DNA of 64,000 nt, taken from the NCBI GenBank assembly GCA_965222345.1, contig CBDCTS010000007.1:1612001-1676000 (forward strand), read 5' to 3'. The position numbers and the translations under genes were made by a program. This DNA is from JADFGZ01 sp965222345. GTDB lineage: Bacteria; Acidobacteriota; Terriglobia; 2-12-FULL-54-10. Below, piece after piece: positions 47,770-55,815 of the stretch. The notes beneath the pieces were generated by a model. The model searched no databases. It was not told the DNA's origin and was given only the letters and a program-made list of their open reading frames with translations. Position 1 is the stretch's first letter; each line of letters opens with the position of its first letter.

Positions 47770-49329
47770 GTGACAGGCGTGTTCAAGAAAATATTAGTGG
47801 CCAACCGAGGTGAGATTGCAGTGCGCGTGATCCGCGCCTGCCGGGAGATGGGCATCGGCGCGGTTGCCATTTTTTCCGAGGTGGACCGCGCAGCCCTGCA
47901 CGTCCTGCGAGCCGATGAAGCCTACCCGGTGGGACCGGCTGCGGCAGCCGAGAGCTACCTCCGGGTGGACAAAATTCTGGAAGTCGCGCGCCGCTCCGGA
48001 GCCGAAGCCATCCATCCCGGCTACGGCTTTCTGGCGGAGAACCCGGCGTTGGCGACAGCTTGCGAGCAAGCCGGGATCATTCTGATCGGTCCCAGCGCAG
48101 CTTCGATGAAGCTGATGGGGTCCAAGACCCTGGCGCGGCAGGCCATGCAGGCGGCGGGAGTGCCCGTGGTTCCGGGAACCAGCTCCGGGACAGCGGATCT
48201 CAACGAGGCACGTCGCATCGCCGACTCCATCGGCTATCCGGTCCTGATCAAGGCGGCGGCAGGCGGCGGCGGCAAGGGACTACGCCTGGTTGCCTCGCCC
48301 CAGGAGCTGCCTTCGGCCTACCGTGACGCGCGTTCCGAGGCGGAAAACGCTTTCAACGACTCCGAGGTCTATATCGAAAAGTATTTGGAAACTCCCCGCC
48401 ACATCGAGATTCAGGTGCTCGGCGACCGCCACGGAAACATGGTGCACCTGGGCGAGCGCGAATGCAGCATACAGCGGCGGTATCAGAAAGTCATGGAGGA
48501 GTCGCCCTCGCCGCTGGTCGATGCCGTCATGCGGCAGCGCATGGGCGAAACCGCCGTGCAGGCGGCACGCACCGCTGGATACTACAACGCGGGAACCGTG
48601 GAATTCCTGGCCGACGCCAGCAGGAATTTTTACTTCTTGGAGATGAACACGCGGCTGCAGGTGGAGCACCCCGTCACGGAACTGGTCACGGGGCTGGATC
48701 TGGTCAAGGAGCAGATTCGCGTGGCGGCGGGCGAGAGACTCGGCTTTCGGCAGGAGGAGGTCCAACTGCGGGGGGCGGCGCTGGAGTGCCGCGTGTACGC
48801 GGAGGACCCGGAGAACTCCTTCTTCCCTTGCCCCGGCCTGATTCGGTCCCTGGAAGTTCCCGCCGGACCGGGCGTCCGGGATGACAGCGGAGTGTACGCG
48901 GGCTGGACGGTACCGATGGAATACGATCCGCTCATCTCCAAATTGGTTACCTGGGGGGCCACTCGCCGGGAAGCGATCGACCGGATGAAGAGGGCAATCG
49001 GGGAATATTTCGTGGAAGGCATCCAGACGAACCTGGGATTTTTTAAGACCATCCTCAGCTTCCCGGATTTTCTGGAGGGAAGGCTCGACACCGGATTGAT
49101 CGACCGGATGCTGGAGCACAAAAGTCAGTTTGGCAACGGCGAGGACGGCCTGCCGGGCGAGGACCCGGATCGGCGGCGAGCGGCGGTTCTGGCGGCGGCT
49201 CTTTTCGAGACGGCGCAAGCCAGAAATTCACATCCGGCGGGCGGGAATTTCCGGTCCTCTCCGAGCCGCTGGAAGACCGAAGGTCGTCGCTCGCTTCTGC
49301 GGCGCGCCCTTCCCGAATCCGGCGGCTAA
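47770..49329 (+). CDS. accC: Biotin carboxylase subunit of acyl-CoA carboxylase
   Basis: A 519-residue ATP-grasp enzyme that carboxylates biotin. It begins (GTG 47770, or GTG 47779) with FKKILVANRGEIAVRVIRAC, then FSEVDRAALHVLRADEAYPV and IHPGYGFLAENPALA. The ATP loop is KAAAGGGGKGLRLV near residue 160; the active-site EMNTRLQVEHPVTE is near 292. The last 60 residues (from AQARNSHPAGG) exceed the normal biotin carboxylase length, so the gene may be the N-terminal part of an original alpha chain. The carrier protein is encoded separately 38 bases downstream. The 5' end is duplicated at 46823. Confidence 0.93.
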   Translation: MTGVFKKILVANRGEIAVRVIRACREMGIGAVAIFSEVDRAALHVLRADEAYPVGPAAAAESYLRVDKILEVARRSGAEAIHPGYGFLAENPALATACEQAGIILIGPSAASMKLMGSKTLARQAMQAAGVPVVPGTSSGTADLNEARRIADSIGYPVLIKAAAGGGGKGLRLVASPQELPSAYRDARSEAENAFNDSEVYIEKYLETPRHIEIQVLGDRHGNMVHLGERECSIQRRYQKVMEESPSPLVDAVMRQRMGETAVQAARTAGYYNAGTVEFLADASRNFYFLEMNTRLQVEHPVTELVTGLDLVKEQIRVAAGERLGFRQEEVQLRGAALECRVYAEDPENSFFPCPGLIRSLEVPAGPGVRDDSGVYAGWTVPMEYDPLISKLVTWGATRREAIDRMKRAIGEYFVEGIQTNLGFFKTILSFPDFLEGRLDTGLIDRMLEHKSQFGNGEDGLPGEDPDRRRAAVLAAALFETAQARNSHPAGGNFRSSPSRWKTEGRRSLLRRALPESGG

Positions 49330-49367
49330 AACGGCCCGGACCGCCGCTTTTGCTCCGCTCTCTTGCT

Positions 49368-49892
49368 ATGAAACTTTCGATCACACTCAACGACCGCGAG
49401 CACACGCTGGAGATCACCCGCCGGGACGGCTTCTCCTGCCTGCTGGACGGGGTGCGGTTCGAGGCCGAAGCGTTGGAGGTCCGGCCGGGCGTTTACTCGC
49501 TTCTGCTGGGCGGGAAAAGTTTTCTGGCACAGGTGGCCCCGCGCGCGACGGTTGCATCCGCCCCTGCCGGTTCCGGCGCGGGCGATTACAGCGTGCAGGT
49601 TGACGGGGTTCACTACGCGGTTTCGGTCCGCGACCCGCGACGGCGGCCCCGTGGCGGCTCCGGGCTGGTGCTGGAAGGAAAGCAGAACATCACGGCTCCG
49701 ATGCCCGGAAAAGTGGTTCGAATCCTGGTTGCGGAAGGAGAAGCCGTGCAAAGCGGTCAGGGACTGATTGTGATGGAAGCCATGAAGATGCAGAACGAGA
49801 TTAAATGTCCCGCAGCCGGCAAGATTCGGAAAGTTTCAGTCCGGGAGGGACAGGCCGTGAACGCCGGGGAAACGCTGCTGGTGTGCGGATAA
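49368..49892 (+). CDS. Biotin carboxyl carrier protein
   Basis: A 174-residue protein whose last 80 residues form a biotinyl domain: TAPMPGKVVRILVAEGEAVQ, the biotinylation site EAMKMQ near residue 140, and EIKCPAAGKIRKVSVREGQA. The N-terminal part (LNDREHTLEITRRDGFSCLL) resembles the BT domain of propionyl-CoA carboxylase alpha chains, which contacts the beta subunit. Together with accC it equals a split PccA alpha chain. The ATG at 49368 directly precedes the first strand. Confidence 0.9.
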   Translation: MKLSITLNDREHTLEITRRDGFSCLLDGVRFEAEALEVRPGVYSLLLGGKSFLAQVAPRATVASAPAGSGAGDYSVQVDGVHYAVSVRDPRRRPRGGSGLVLEGKQNITAPMPGKVVRILVAEGEAVQSGQGLIVMEAMKMQNEIKCPAAGKIRKVSVREGQAVNAGETLLVCG

Positions 49893-49910
49893 GTCCGGCA
49901 CAATAACCTT

Positions 49911-50561
49911 TCAGGCGCGGGCCTTGCAGGTCATCACGCCCCAGAGCCAGTTAACTTTGAACCGCCGCGCCGATTCCACCTGAAAGCCGGTCCGGGTCAG
50001 CATTTCCCGGCACTGGTCAACTCCGTAGCACTGCTGGAGACCGTATCTGCGGAAACTCGCCCGGTCCCTCAGCCGCAAGGACCAGCGGGAAACCTTGCAG
50101 GCCAGGTAATCGTTGCACCAGTCGGTCAGCACCAGGCAGCCGCCGGGACGCAACACTCTCCGAAACTCCTCCAGCACTCTCAAAGGCCGGCGGTAGTAGT
50201 GGAAACTGTTGGCGCAAACGACGGCGTCAAAACATTGGCCGGGAAACGGCAGATGTTCCGCCACCGCGTTGCTCCAAACCGCGTGACGCGTGCCGTTCAG
50301 TTTTTTGTGCGCCTGCTGCAGCATGGGCAGCGAGACATCGACGCCGACCACGCGAATCCCCGGATGGAGGCGTCCGTGCCCTGCCACCTCCAGCAATCCC
50401 CCGGTGCCGCAGCCCACGTCGAGAACCCGCTGCAAATCGTTCCAGGGAATGGCATCCACGGTGGCCTGCAGCGTCGCTTGGCCATACGTTCGGTTCCAGC
50501 GGCGGTCGTAGCTCGAGGCTTGGCGGGAGTATTTATCCTTCAACAAGGAGTATGCTTGCAC
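49911..50561 (-). CDS. Class I SAM-dependent methyltransferase
   Basis: A 216-residue methyltransferase. Motif I is VLDVGCGTGGLLEVA near residue 47, motif II is VVGVDVSLPMLQQAHKKL, the post-motif region is EHLPFPGQCFDAVVCANSFH and motif III is EFRRVLRPGGCLVLTDWCND. This is the UbiE/COQ5-like methyltransferase pattern; the substrate is unknown. Before the second ISNCY insertion it followed the HAD hydrolase gene closely on the same strand, so the two were probably one operon. Confidence 0.85.
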   Translation of the reverse strand: MQAYSLLKDKYSRQASSYDRRWNRTYGQATLQATVDAIPWNDLQRVLDVGCGTGGLLEVAGHGRLHPGIRVVGVDVSLPMLQQAHKKLNGTRHAVWSNAVAEHLPFPGQCFDAVVCANSFHYYRRPLRVLEEFRRVLRPGGCLVLTDWCNDYLACKVSRWSLRLRDRASFRRYGLQQCYGVDQCREMLTRTGFQVESARRFKVNWLWGVMTCKARA

Positions 50562-50615
50562 TGCGCGGTTCCTTTCAGCTTGGTGTTCAGCTTCAATTGC
50601 AGCAAGCGAAGAAAA

Positions 50616-50658
50616 CTACCATAAATGGAGCAGTTCTTCCAAGCTTTCAATCGTTGCT
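50616..50658 (-). pseudogene. Detached 3' end of the HAD hydrolase gene
   Basis: Read on the minus strand, this piece continues the HAD frame from the duplicated target site: ATIESLEELLHLW and a stop at 50616. Removing the element and one copy of the duplication restores a 226-residue protein in frame. Confidence 0.85.
50643..50658. repeat. Target site duplication, left of ISNCY copy 2
   Basis: GCTTTCAATCGTTGCT is repeated at 52074-52089. It comes from the 3' end of the HAD hydrolase gene. Confidence 0.9.
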
Positions 50659-52073
50659 TGTCGTTAGCACATGATATGTCCGGTCTAATTAACATGTGAA
50701 ATGTCCGCTTTGAGCGGCGTAGGGTAGGGCTTTTTGCCAGGAGGTGGCATGAAGTTCTACTCGGAAGCTGCGATGGAGCGGGCGATGAAGATACAAGAAG
50801 TAATTTTGCGAGCGATAGGGAAGCGGATCAACTGGTGGCAGGCAGCCGAGATCATCGGGATCAGCGACCGGCAGATGAGGCGGTGGCGCAGCCGGTACGA
50901 GCAGTACGGCTACGACGGGCTGTTTGACCGGCGGCGGGGAAAGCCGAGTCCGCGGCGGGTACCCCTGGGGACGGTGGAGAAGGTGTTGGGGCTGTATCAG
51001 GAGAAGTACTTTGACTTCAACGTGCGGCACTTTCACGAAAAGCTGCGGGAAGAGCACGGCCTCCGGCTGAGCTACACCTGGGTGAAGCTGGCATTGCAAG
51101 GGGCGGGGCTAGTGAACAGGAGGCGGAAGCGGGGCCTGCACCGCCAGAGGCGGCCCCGGCGGCCGTTGCCGGGAATGCTGCTGCATCTGGATGGGAGCCA
51201 GCATCGGTGGTTTGTCGATGATCGCTGGTATGACCTGCTGGTGGTCCTGGATGATGCCAGCAGCGAGATTTACTATGCGCAACTGGTAGAGCAGGAATCG
51301 ACGCGGACGGTGCTGGCTGCCCTGCGGGAGGTGGTCGAGCAGCAGGGGATCTTTTGCGCCCTTTATAGCGACCGGGCCAGTCATTTCTTCCTGACCCGGA
51401 AGGCGGGCGAGCCGGTGGATCGGCAACGGCTGACCCAGGTGGGCCGCGCCCTGCGGGAGCTGGGCATTCAGATGATTCCGGCCTATTCGCCGCAGGCGCG
51501 GGGACGCAGCGAGCGGAACTTCGGGACCTGGCAAGGGCGGCTGCCGCAGGAACTGCGCCTGCGGGGAATCATCACGCTAGAGGCAGCGAATCGGTTCCTG
51601 CGGGAGGGCTATATCGGGGAGTTCAACCGGCGCTTTGCCGTGCCGGCCACCCAACCAGGCAGCGCCTTTTTGCCGTCAGCCAGGCGGGAGTTAGAGCGAA
51701 TCTTCTCGATCCAGCACCAGCGGATAGTGAATCGGGACAATACGGTCAGTCTGGAGAACCGCCTCCTCCAGATCGAGAAAACTCCTTGGCGCGGGACTCT
51801 GGCGGGCTGCCGGGTGACCGTCTATGAACACCTGGATGGGACGTTAAGCATTGGCTATGGGCCGCACACGGTGGGCCGCTACTCCTCCGAGGGGGTGGCG
51901 ATCCGGTGCGGCGGTCGGCGGCGGAGCCCTGTGGCTTCCCGACAACACCATTTGGCGCTCACCTCCGTCGCCCTACGGGCTCCTTCGGTCAGCGCCAAAT
52001 CACTTTCGGTAGAATCATGAAAGCGGACATTTCACTTGCTACATATACCGGACATTTTAACTTGCTAACAACA
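50659..52073 (+). mobile_element. ISNCY-type (ISDol1-like) insertion sequence, copy 2
   Basis: A 1415-bp element from TGTCGTTAGCACATGATATG to the inverse of TGTTGTTAGCAAGTTAAAAT, flanked by 16-bp direct repeats. It is the intact form: the TA missing from one tip of copy 1 is present. The orientation is opposite to copy 1, so recombination between the two could invert the 47 kb between them. It interrupts the last codons of a HAD hydrolase gene. Confidence 0.92.
50749..52020 (+). CDS. DDE transposase of ISNCY-type element
   Basis: The protein is identical in sequence to the transposase at 1983-3254: 423 residues, N-terminal helix-turn-helix domains and a DDE core (HLDGSQHRWF, YSDRASHFF, GRSERNFGTWQ). 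AGGAGGT precedes ATG 50749. With intact ends this copy may be able to move and to act on copy 1. Confidence 0.93.
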   Translation: MKFYSEAAMERAMKIQEVILRAIGKRINWWQAAEIIGISDRQMRRWRSRYEQYGYDGLFDRRRGKPSPRRVPLGTVEKVLGLYQEKYFDFNVRHFHEKLREEHGLRLSYTWVKLALQGAGLVNRRRKRGLHRQRRPRRPLPGMLLHLDGSQHRWFVDDRWYDLLVVLDDASSEIYYAQLVEQESTRTVLAALREVVEQQGIFCALYSDRASHFFLTRKAGEPVDRQRLTQVGRALRELGIQMIPAYSPQARGRSERNFGTWQGRLPQELRLRGIITLEAANRFLREGYIGEFNRRFAVPATQPGSAFLPSARRELERIFSIQHQRIVNRDNTVSLENRLLQIEKTPWRGTLAGCRVTVYEHLDGTLSIGYGPHTVGRYSSEGVAIRCGGRRRSPVASRQHHLALTSVALRAPSVSAKSLSVES

Positions 52074-52727
52074 GCTTTCAATCGTTGCTTCCAATGGAAT
52101 CTCCGGGGCGGGCAATTGTTTGCGGTTTAAGCAGACGACCCGCAGCCCGAGCGAGTGCGCCGGCCTGAAGTCGTAGTCGGCGCCGAAGGCAACGTGCACG
52201 ACTTGTCCGGGGGAACAGTTCAGCCGGTCCAGGGCGTGGCGGAAAATCTCCGGGCTGGGCTTGTAGCCCCGGGCGTCCTGGGCGGTAATCAGGGCGTCAA
52301 AGCGCACCGTAAAGTGGCGCAAGGTTTGACCGAGAAGTTCCCGGTCAGTGTTGGAGATGATGGCCAGCCGGTACCGATGCGACAATCCGTTCAGGGCGGA
52401 ATTCACATCGGGAAAGGGCTCCCAGCGGGCAAGGGAATCGACAAAAGCCTCCCCGGCATAGCCGGCATAACGGTATCCAAACGCTTCGACCGCCTGGCGG
52501 AAACTCGACCGCAGAATTTCAGCATAAGGCGCGTAGGGCTCTTGTAGTTTCTTCCATTGGAGCTTTTCCCAGGTTTGGAACAGCTTCTCTTCCTCCTCCT
52601 CGCGGACGCGAGCCAATTCGCGGAAGGCGCGGCGAATGCCGCTCTCCCAGTCGATCAACGTGCCGTAACAGTCAAAGCTCACCCAGCGGGGCGCTTGGGA
52701 CGAGGGTTTTGGCGAAGGTTTCCCCAT
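52065..52727 (-). CDS. HAD-superfamily hydrolase, C-terminus replaced by IS
   Basis: A 220-residue haloacid dehalogenase-like hydrolase (type II/HAD-IA). Motif I is VSFDCYGTLIDWE near residue 19, motif II is LAIISNTDRELLG, and motifs III and IV lie in GYKPSPEIFRHALDRL and HVAFGADYDFRPAHSLGLR. The cap covers about residues 30-95. ISNCY copy 2 has inserted near the end: the last eight native residues (LEELLHLW) are replaced by CC. The catalytic core is intact, so the protein may still fold. Substrate unknown. Confidence 0.88.
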   Translation of the reverse strand: MGKPSPKPSSQAPRWVSFDCYGTLIDWESGIRRAFRELARVREEEEEKLFQTWEKLQWKKLQEPYAPYAEILRSSFRQAVEAFGYRYAGYAGEAFVDSLARWEPFPDVNSALNGLSHRYRLAIISNTDRELLGQTLRHFTVRFDALITAQDARGYKPSPEIFRHALDRLNCSPGQVVHVAFGADYDFRPAHSLGLRVVCLNRKQLPAPEIPLEATIESCC

Positions 52728-52751
52728 GCAATGGGCTTCGGGGGCTGCCGG

Positions 52752-53780
52752 TCAGGGAGTCTCGTGGAACTCGGACCAGATTTCCTGGGCCAAAAAGTTC
52801 TCCACGCGGGACTCGTTGCGAATCGGCTCGGTAAAAGAGGCGCTGAGCAGTTGCCGCTTGCGGTTCTCCAGCTCCACGCGGATGCTTTGCTCGACCTCCG
52901 GATGATCCACCGCGAGCTGGCCCGGCTCCCGTTTTCCCATGAGCTTCAGGATCATGTACCCGTCCGGGGCGCGAAGCACAGAGGTCGTCTCCCCCTCCTC
53001 CAGCCCCAGCAGCGCCAGTTTCAAGTCCGCTCCCAACTGTTCCAGCGTCGAGTCGGAAAGGTAGCCGAGGTCGCCTCCCATCTGGGCCGTCCGCGGGTCC
53101 TCGGAGTATTCCCGCGCCACCTGCTGGAAATCCTCCCCGGCCTCCAATTTGCTTGCCAGCAACTCGATCTTCTTGCTGGCTTGATCTTCGTTTCTGGCCT
53201 TGTCATTTTTCAAGTTGGCGAACGGCGCGTCGGGATTGGGGCTGACGGCGATCTGGCCGATGCGGTACTGTGGTTCCTGGATGTTGAACATCTCCTTGTT
53301 GGCCTCGTAAAAGCTGCTTACCTCGTCGCTGGAGACCTCGATTTTGGAGTTGACCTGATCCTCGACCAGGTTTTGAATGCTGAGGGTCCGGCTGATCTCC
53401 CTGCGGTAGTCCTCCTCGCTGATCCCACGCCGCTGCAGGTCTGCTTCAAACTCCTCGGGCGAGGCGAGAGCCTTCACCTCCGCCAGTCTTACCTCCACAT
53501 CCGAATCTTCCGCCAGCAACTGCAACTGCTCGGCCCGCTGCATCATGATTTCCCTTTCGATCAGCTCGCGAACGATCTCCAACCTCAGCAGCCTGGCGGC
53601 GTCGCCGCTGGGACCTGCCACCGCATCCTGGGTCCGTGCGTTGTAATGTTTCTCCACCTCTACCCGCAGAATATCCTTGCCGTTGACGCGGGCCGCCACC
53701 TCCGGGCTGGGAGCCGAGTTTTGACAGCCCAGAGCGCCAGCCGTCACGAAAAAAATCACTGTCAAAATCCATTTAGTCAT
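52752..53780 (-). CDS. SurA/PrsA-like peptidylprolyl isomerase lipoprotein
   Basis: A 342-residue lipoprotein (signal ILTVIFFVTAGALGC with lipobox ALGC). The N-terminal SurA-like chaperone region is helical (residues 30-165, with NGKDILRVEVEKHYNARTQD and EIVRELIEREIMMQRAEQL). A parvulin domain follows: YRIGQIAVSP, FQQVAREYSEDPRTAQMGGD and LGYLSDSTLEQLG. The C-terminal RVENFLAQEIW helix packs back on the chaperone part in this family. It probably helps outer-membrane or secreted proteins to fold. Confidence 0.88.
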   Translation of the reverse strand: MTKWILTVIFFVTAGALGCQNSAPSPEVAARVNGKDILRVEVEKHYNARTQDAVAGPSGDAARLLRLEIVRELIEREIMMQRAEQLQLLAEDSDVEVRLAEVKALASPEEFEADLQRRGISEEDYRREISRTLSIQNLVEDQVNSKIEVSSDEVSSFYEANKEMFNIQEPQYRIGQIAVSPNPDAPFANLKNDKARNEDQASKKIELLASKLEAGEDFQQVAREYSEDPRTAQMGGDLGYLSDSTLEQLGADLKLALLGLEEGETTSVLRAPDGYMILKLMGKREPGQLAVDHPEVEQSIRVELENRKRQLLSASFTEPIRNESRVENFLAQEIWSEFHETP

Positions 53781-53892
53781 AAAATCTCCAGTCGAAAAAA
53801 GTCATCCCGGTCACGGCATCCGAGCATCCGGCTGTTCCCCGCGCAATGCAAAAACCGCAACGGATGCCGAACGCCCGCCAAAAGAGGAACCA

Positions 53893-54519
53893 TCAGAGGG
53901 CGCGCAAATAGGCGCTCAAATCCTCCAGATTCTGCTCCTGCTGGAACATCCGTATCCCGGCGACTCCAGCCGCGCCCGCCTGAATGCAATCCTTGGCGTT
54001 CTCCCGGCCGACTCCGCCCAGGGCGAAGATCGGAACCGGGCAGCGCCGGCAAACCTCTGCCAGAGCCGCCAGGCCCAGCGGGACTGCGCCCGGTTTGGAG
54101 GGCGTCGCAAAAACCGGCCCCAGCAACGCATAGGAAGCTCCGGCCAGAACGGCCTTCTCCACTTCCTCCCCGCCGTGGCAAGAGATGCCTAATACCATAT
54201 CATCTCCGGCAAAAGCCCGCAGGGTGGAAAGCGGCAGAGAGTCGGCGGGCAGATGAACGCCGTCCGCCCCGCTGGAGACCGCCACGTCCAGGCGATCATT
54301 CACCAGCAACCGCGTCGCTTTCTTCTCGCTGCGGGACCCTAAATCCTCCACCAGAAAGGATAACCGGCGCGATGCCAGATCGCTCTCCCGAATCTGCACG
54401 TAATCCACTTGGGCGCAGTAGGCGGCGCACACGGCTGCTTTCAACGCCTCCTCCACGCCGTTTTCGCCGGGCAGAGGGTGCAGTTGCCTTCGCGACGTAA
54501 TGTAATAGCTGACAGCCAC
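53893..54519 (-). CDS. thiE: Thiamine-phosphate synthase-like protein
   Basis: A 208-residue TIM-barrel of the ThiE/TenI family, which couples the thiazole and pyrimidine parts of thiamine. It shows VDYVQIRESDLASRRLS, RLLVNDRLDVAVSSGADGVH, LPADSLPLSTLRA, GPVFATPSKPGAVPLGLAAL and PIFALGGVGRENAKDCIQAG. The ThiE diphosphate-binding residues (QIRE, VND, HLP, GPV..T.SK) are present, but TenI-type proteins look much alike, and no other thiamine gene lies nearby. No TPP riboswitch is seen. Confidence 0.82.
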   Translation of the reverse strand: MAVSYYITSRRQLHPLPGENGVEEALKAAVCAAYCAQVDYVQIRESDLASRRLSFLVEDLGSRSEKKATRLLVNDRLDVAVSSGADGVHLPADSLPLSTLRAFAGDDMVLGISCHGGEEVEKAVLAGASYALLGPVFATPSKPGAVPLGLAALAEVCRRCPVPIFALGGVGRENAKDCIQAGAAGVAGIRMFQQEQNLEDLSAYLRAL

Positions 54520-54625
54520 TTTGACCCAAAAACAAAAAAATTACAAACAAGCAGGGGAGCTAAACCGTCTTGATTAGACTGTGTGGATTATTCTTTCATG
54601 GGATTCTCGGGGCATCGGACGACTT

Positions 54626-55258
54626 TCAATCTTTATGGGCGCGGTGAATAATGGCTGCCTTATCATGTAGTTCTCTGATCGCCTCGGAATCTTTCATAAG
54701 AGAAAGAAGCTCGCAACCAACACGAATATACACCTCGGTTCCAAGTCCCACCAAGTATTCCAATTCGTGCTCCGGGTAGTTTGATTTCACCACTGTTATA
54801 GGGAGAGGTTTTTCCTCGTTTTCGGTAATCCTACGTAGGACGTGCTCTATCCCGCCATGAGTGAAATCGTGAAAAATATCCTTGTTCGCCATCTGCGCAC
54901 GAATCCAAGCCGCATGAAGCTTTGCTTCATTGTGATCGTCCATTGCCTTCAATAAATCTGGAGACTTCGGCCACTTTCCTTTGTAGAATTTCTTGACTTG
55001 TTCATCAGAGCCGCAATGCAATATCCAGACACCACGAACGAAACTTTCGAGAAGAGGTCTCGCAAGCGTCCAAGCTGGCCCCGGACGGTCGCGCTCCAAT
55101 AAAATGATAATCGCGTCGGCGACATCCAACGAGTGTTGCAGAAGGCCTACCTCCAATGCCCTCGTTTTTCTAGGCGGGAATTTTCTGTTTGTCTTTTCGT
55201 GAAGCCAACCTGCCAAGTTCTTGGCTTGCGAAATTGCCTGACCCAGACGCACGTTCAC
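54626..55258 (-). CDS. Unknown protein, DUF5677/DUF6988-like
   Basis: A 210-residue helical protein starting at GTG 55258, overlapping the upstream gene stop as GTGA. It shows SLDVADAIIILLERDRPGPA followed by WTLARPLLESFVRGVWILHC, then FHDFTHGGIEHVLRR with a conserved-looking histidine. The pattern (LxRPLLEsfvR..Wl, later HxFtHgG) recalls DUF5677/DUF6988 proteins, which often occur in defence or accessory loci. No membrane segments. The function is unknown. Confidence 0.6.
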   Translation of the reverse strand: MNVRLGQAISQAKNLAGWLHEKTNRKFPPRKTRALEVGLLQHSLDVADAIIILLERDRPGPAWTLARPLLESFVRGVWILHCGSDEQVKKFYKGKWPKSPDLLKAMDDHNEAKLHAAWIRAQMANKDIFHDFTHGGIEHVLRRITENEEKPLPITVVKSNYPEHELEYLVGLGTEVYIRVGCELLSLMKDSEAIRELHDKAAIIHRAHKD

Positions 55259-55635
55259 GCGGTCTCTCCCTTTAGCGGTTGAAGTTTGGCGCGCAGGGCT
55301 TCTTCGAACTCCCTGCGTTTGACTGTTTTTGCCGCTAGCAGCTTGTCGCTGGAATCCTCAAGCGACAGCACTTCCCAATGCAAGGCTTCGAGCCGGTATT
55401 CGTCGGATATCTGCGGGACCAGCCAGATGATGTCTCCTTCGTTCAAATCCTGATTCACCTTCTGGCTTGGACCACCGATGGCATGAAAAAAACGGCATAT
55501 CGACGACCACTGCCGGCCGTCATTCCCCTCTGCGTCCTCGTAAATCTCCAACTCTCTTTTGAAAATCGCGGGGAAGTTGCTGACGATGAATTCCTCCAGG
55601 TACTGTTCAAGGGCTAAGGCACTGGTGTCTTCCAT
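55255..55635 (-). CDS. Unknown protein with NucS-nuclease-like N-terminus
   Basis: A 126-residue protein. The first 40 residues, LEQYLEEFIVSNFPAIFKRE then LEIYEDAEGNDGRQW, resemble the N-terminal part of PDDEXK endonucleases of the NucS/DUF91 kind. The nuclease core that should follow is absent, and the protein continues RFFHAIGGPSQKVNQDLNEG and IWLVPQISDEYRLEALHWEV. So it is either a different small family or a fused remnant. It is translationally coupled to the gene at 54626, and the two probably act together. The start ATG has no strong ribosome binding site. Confidence 0.55.
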   Translation of the reverse strand: MEDTSALALEQYLEEFIVSNFPAIFKRELEIYEDAEGNDGRQWSSICRFFHAIGGPSQKVNQDLNEGDIIWLVPQISDEYRLEALHWEVLSLEDSSDKLLAAKTVKRREFEEALRAKLQPLKGETA

Positions 55636-55815
55636 CTCCCCCGACTGTTCCGTGAGAAAGTGAAGCGGCCACCCTCGAATGGGGCGACGTGATTGTCGGC
55701 GACCACCGAGGGCGCGATCATCGTAACCGTGCGCCTCGCGAAGACGGCCCGGATGGAAGGTGCTCGAGAATGGGGTTGGACCGGAAGCACGAGCCTGGTG
55801 ATTGAGGACTATCGT

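Noticed and set aside
52557..54500. 647-codon open frame on the plus strand
   Set aside because: It runs antisense through the HAD hydrolase, SurA-like and thiE genes, all of which are clear minus-strand genes.
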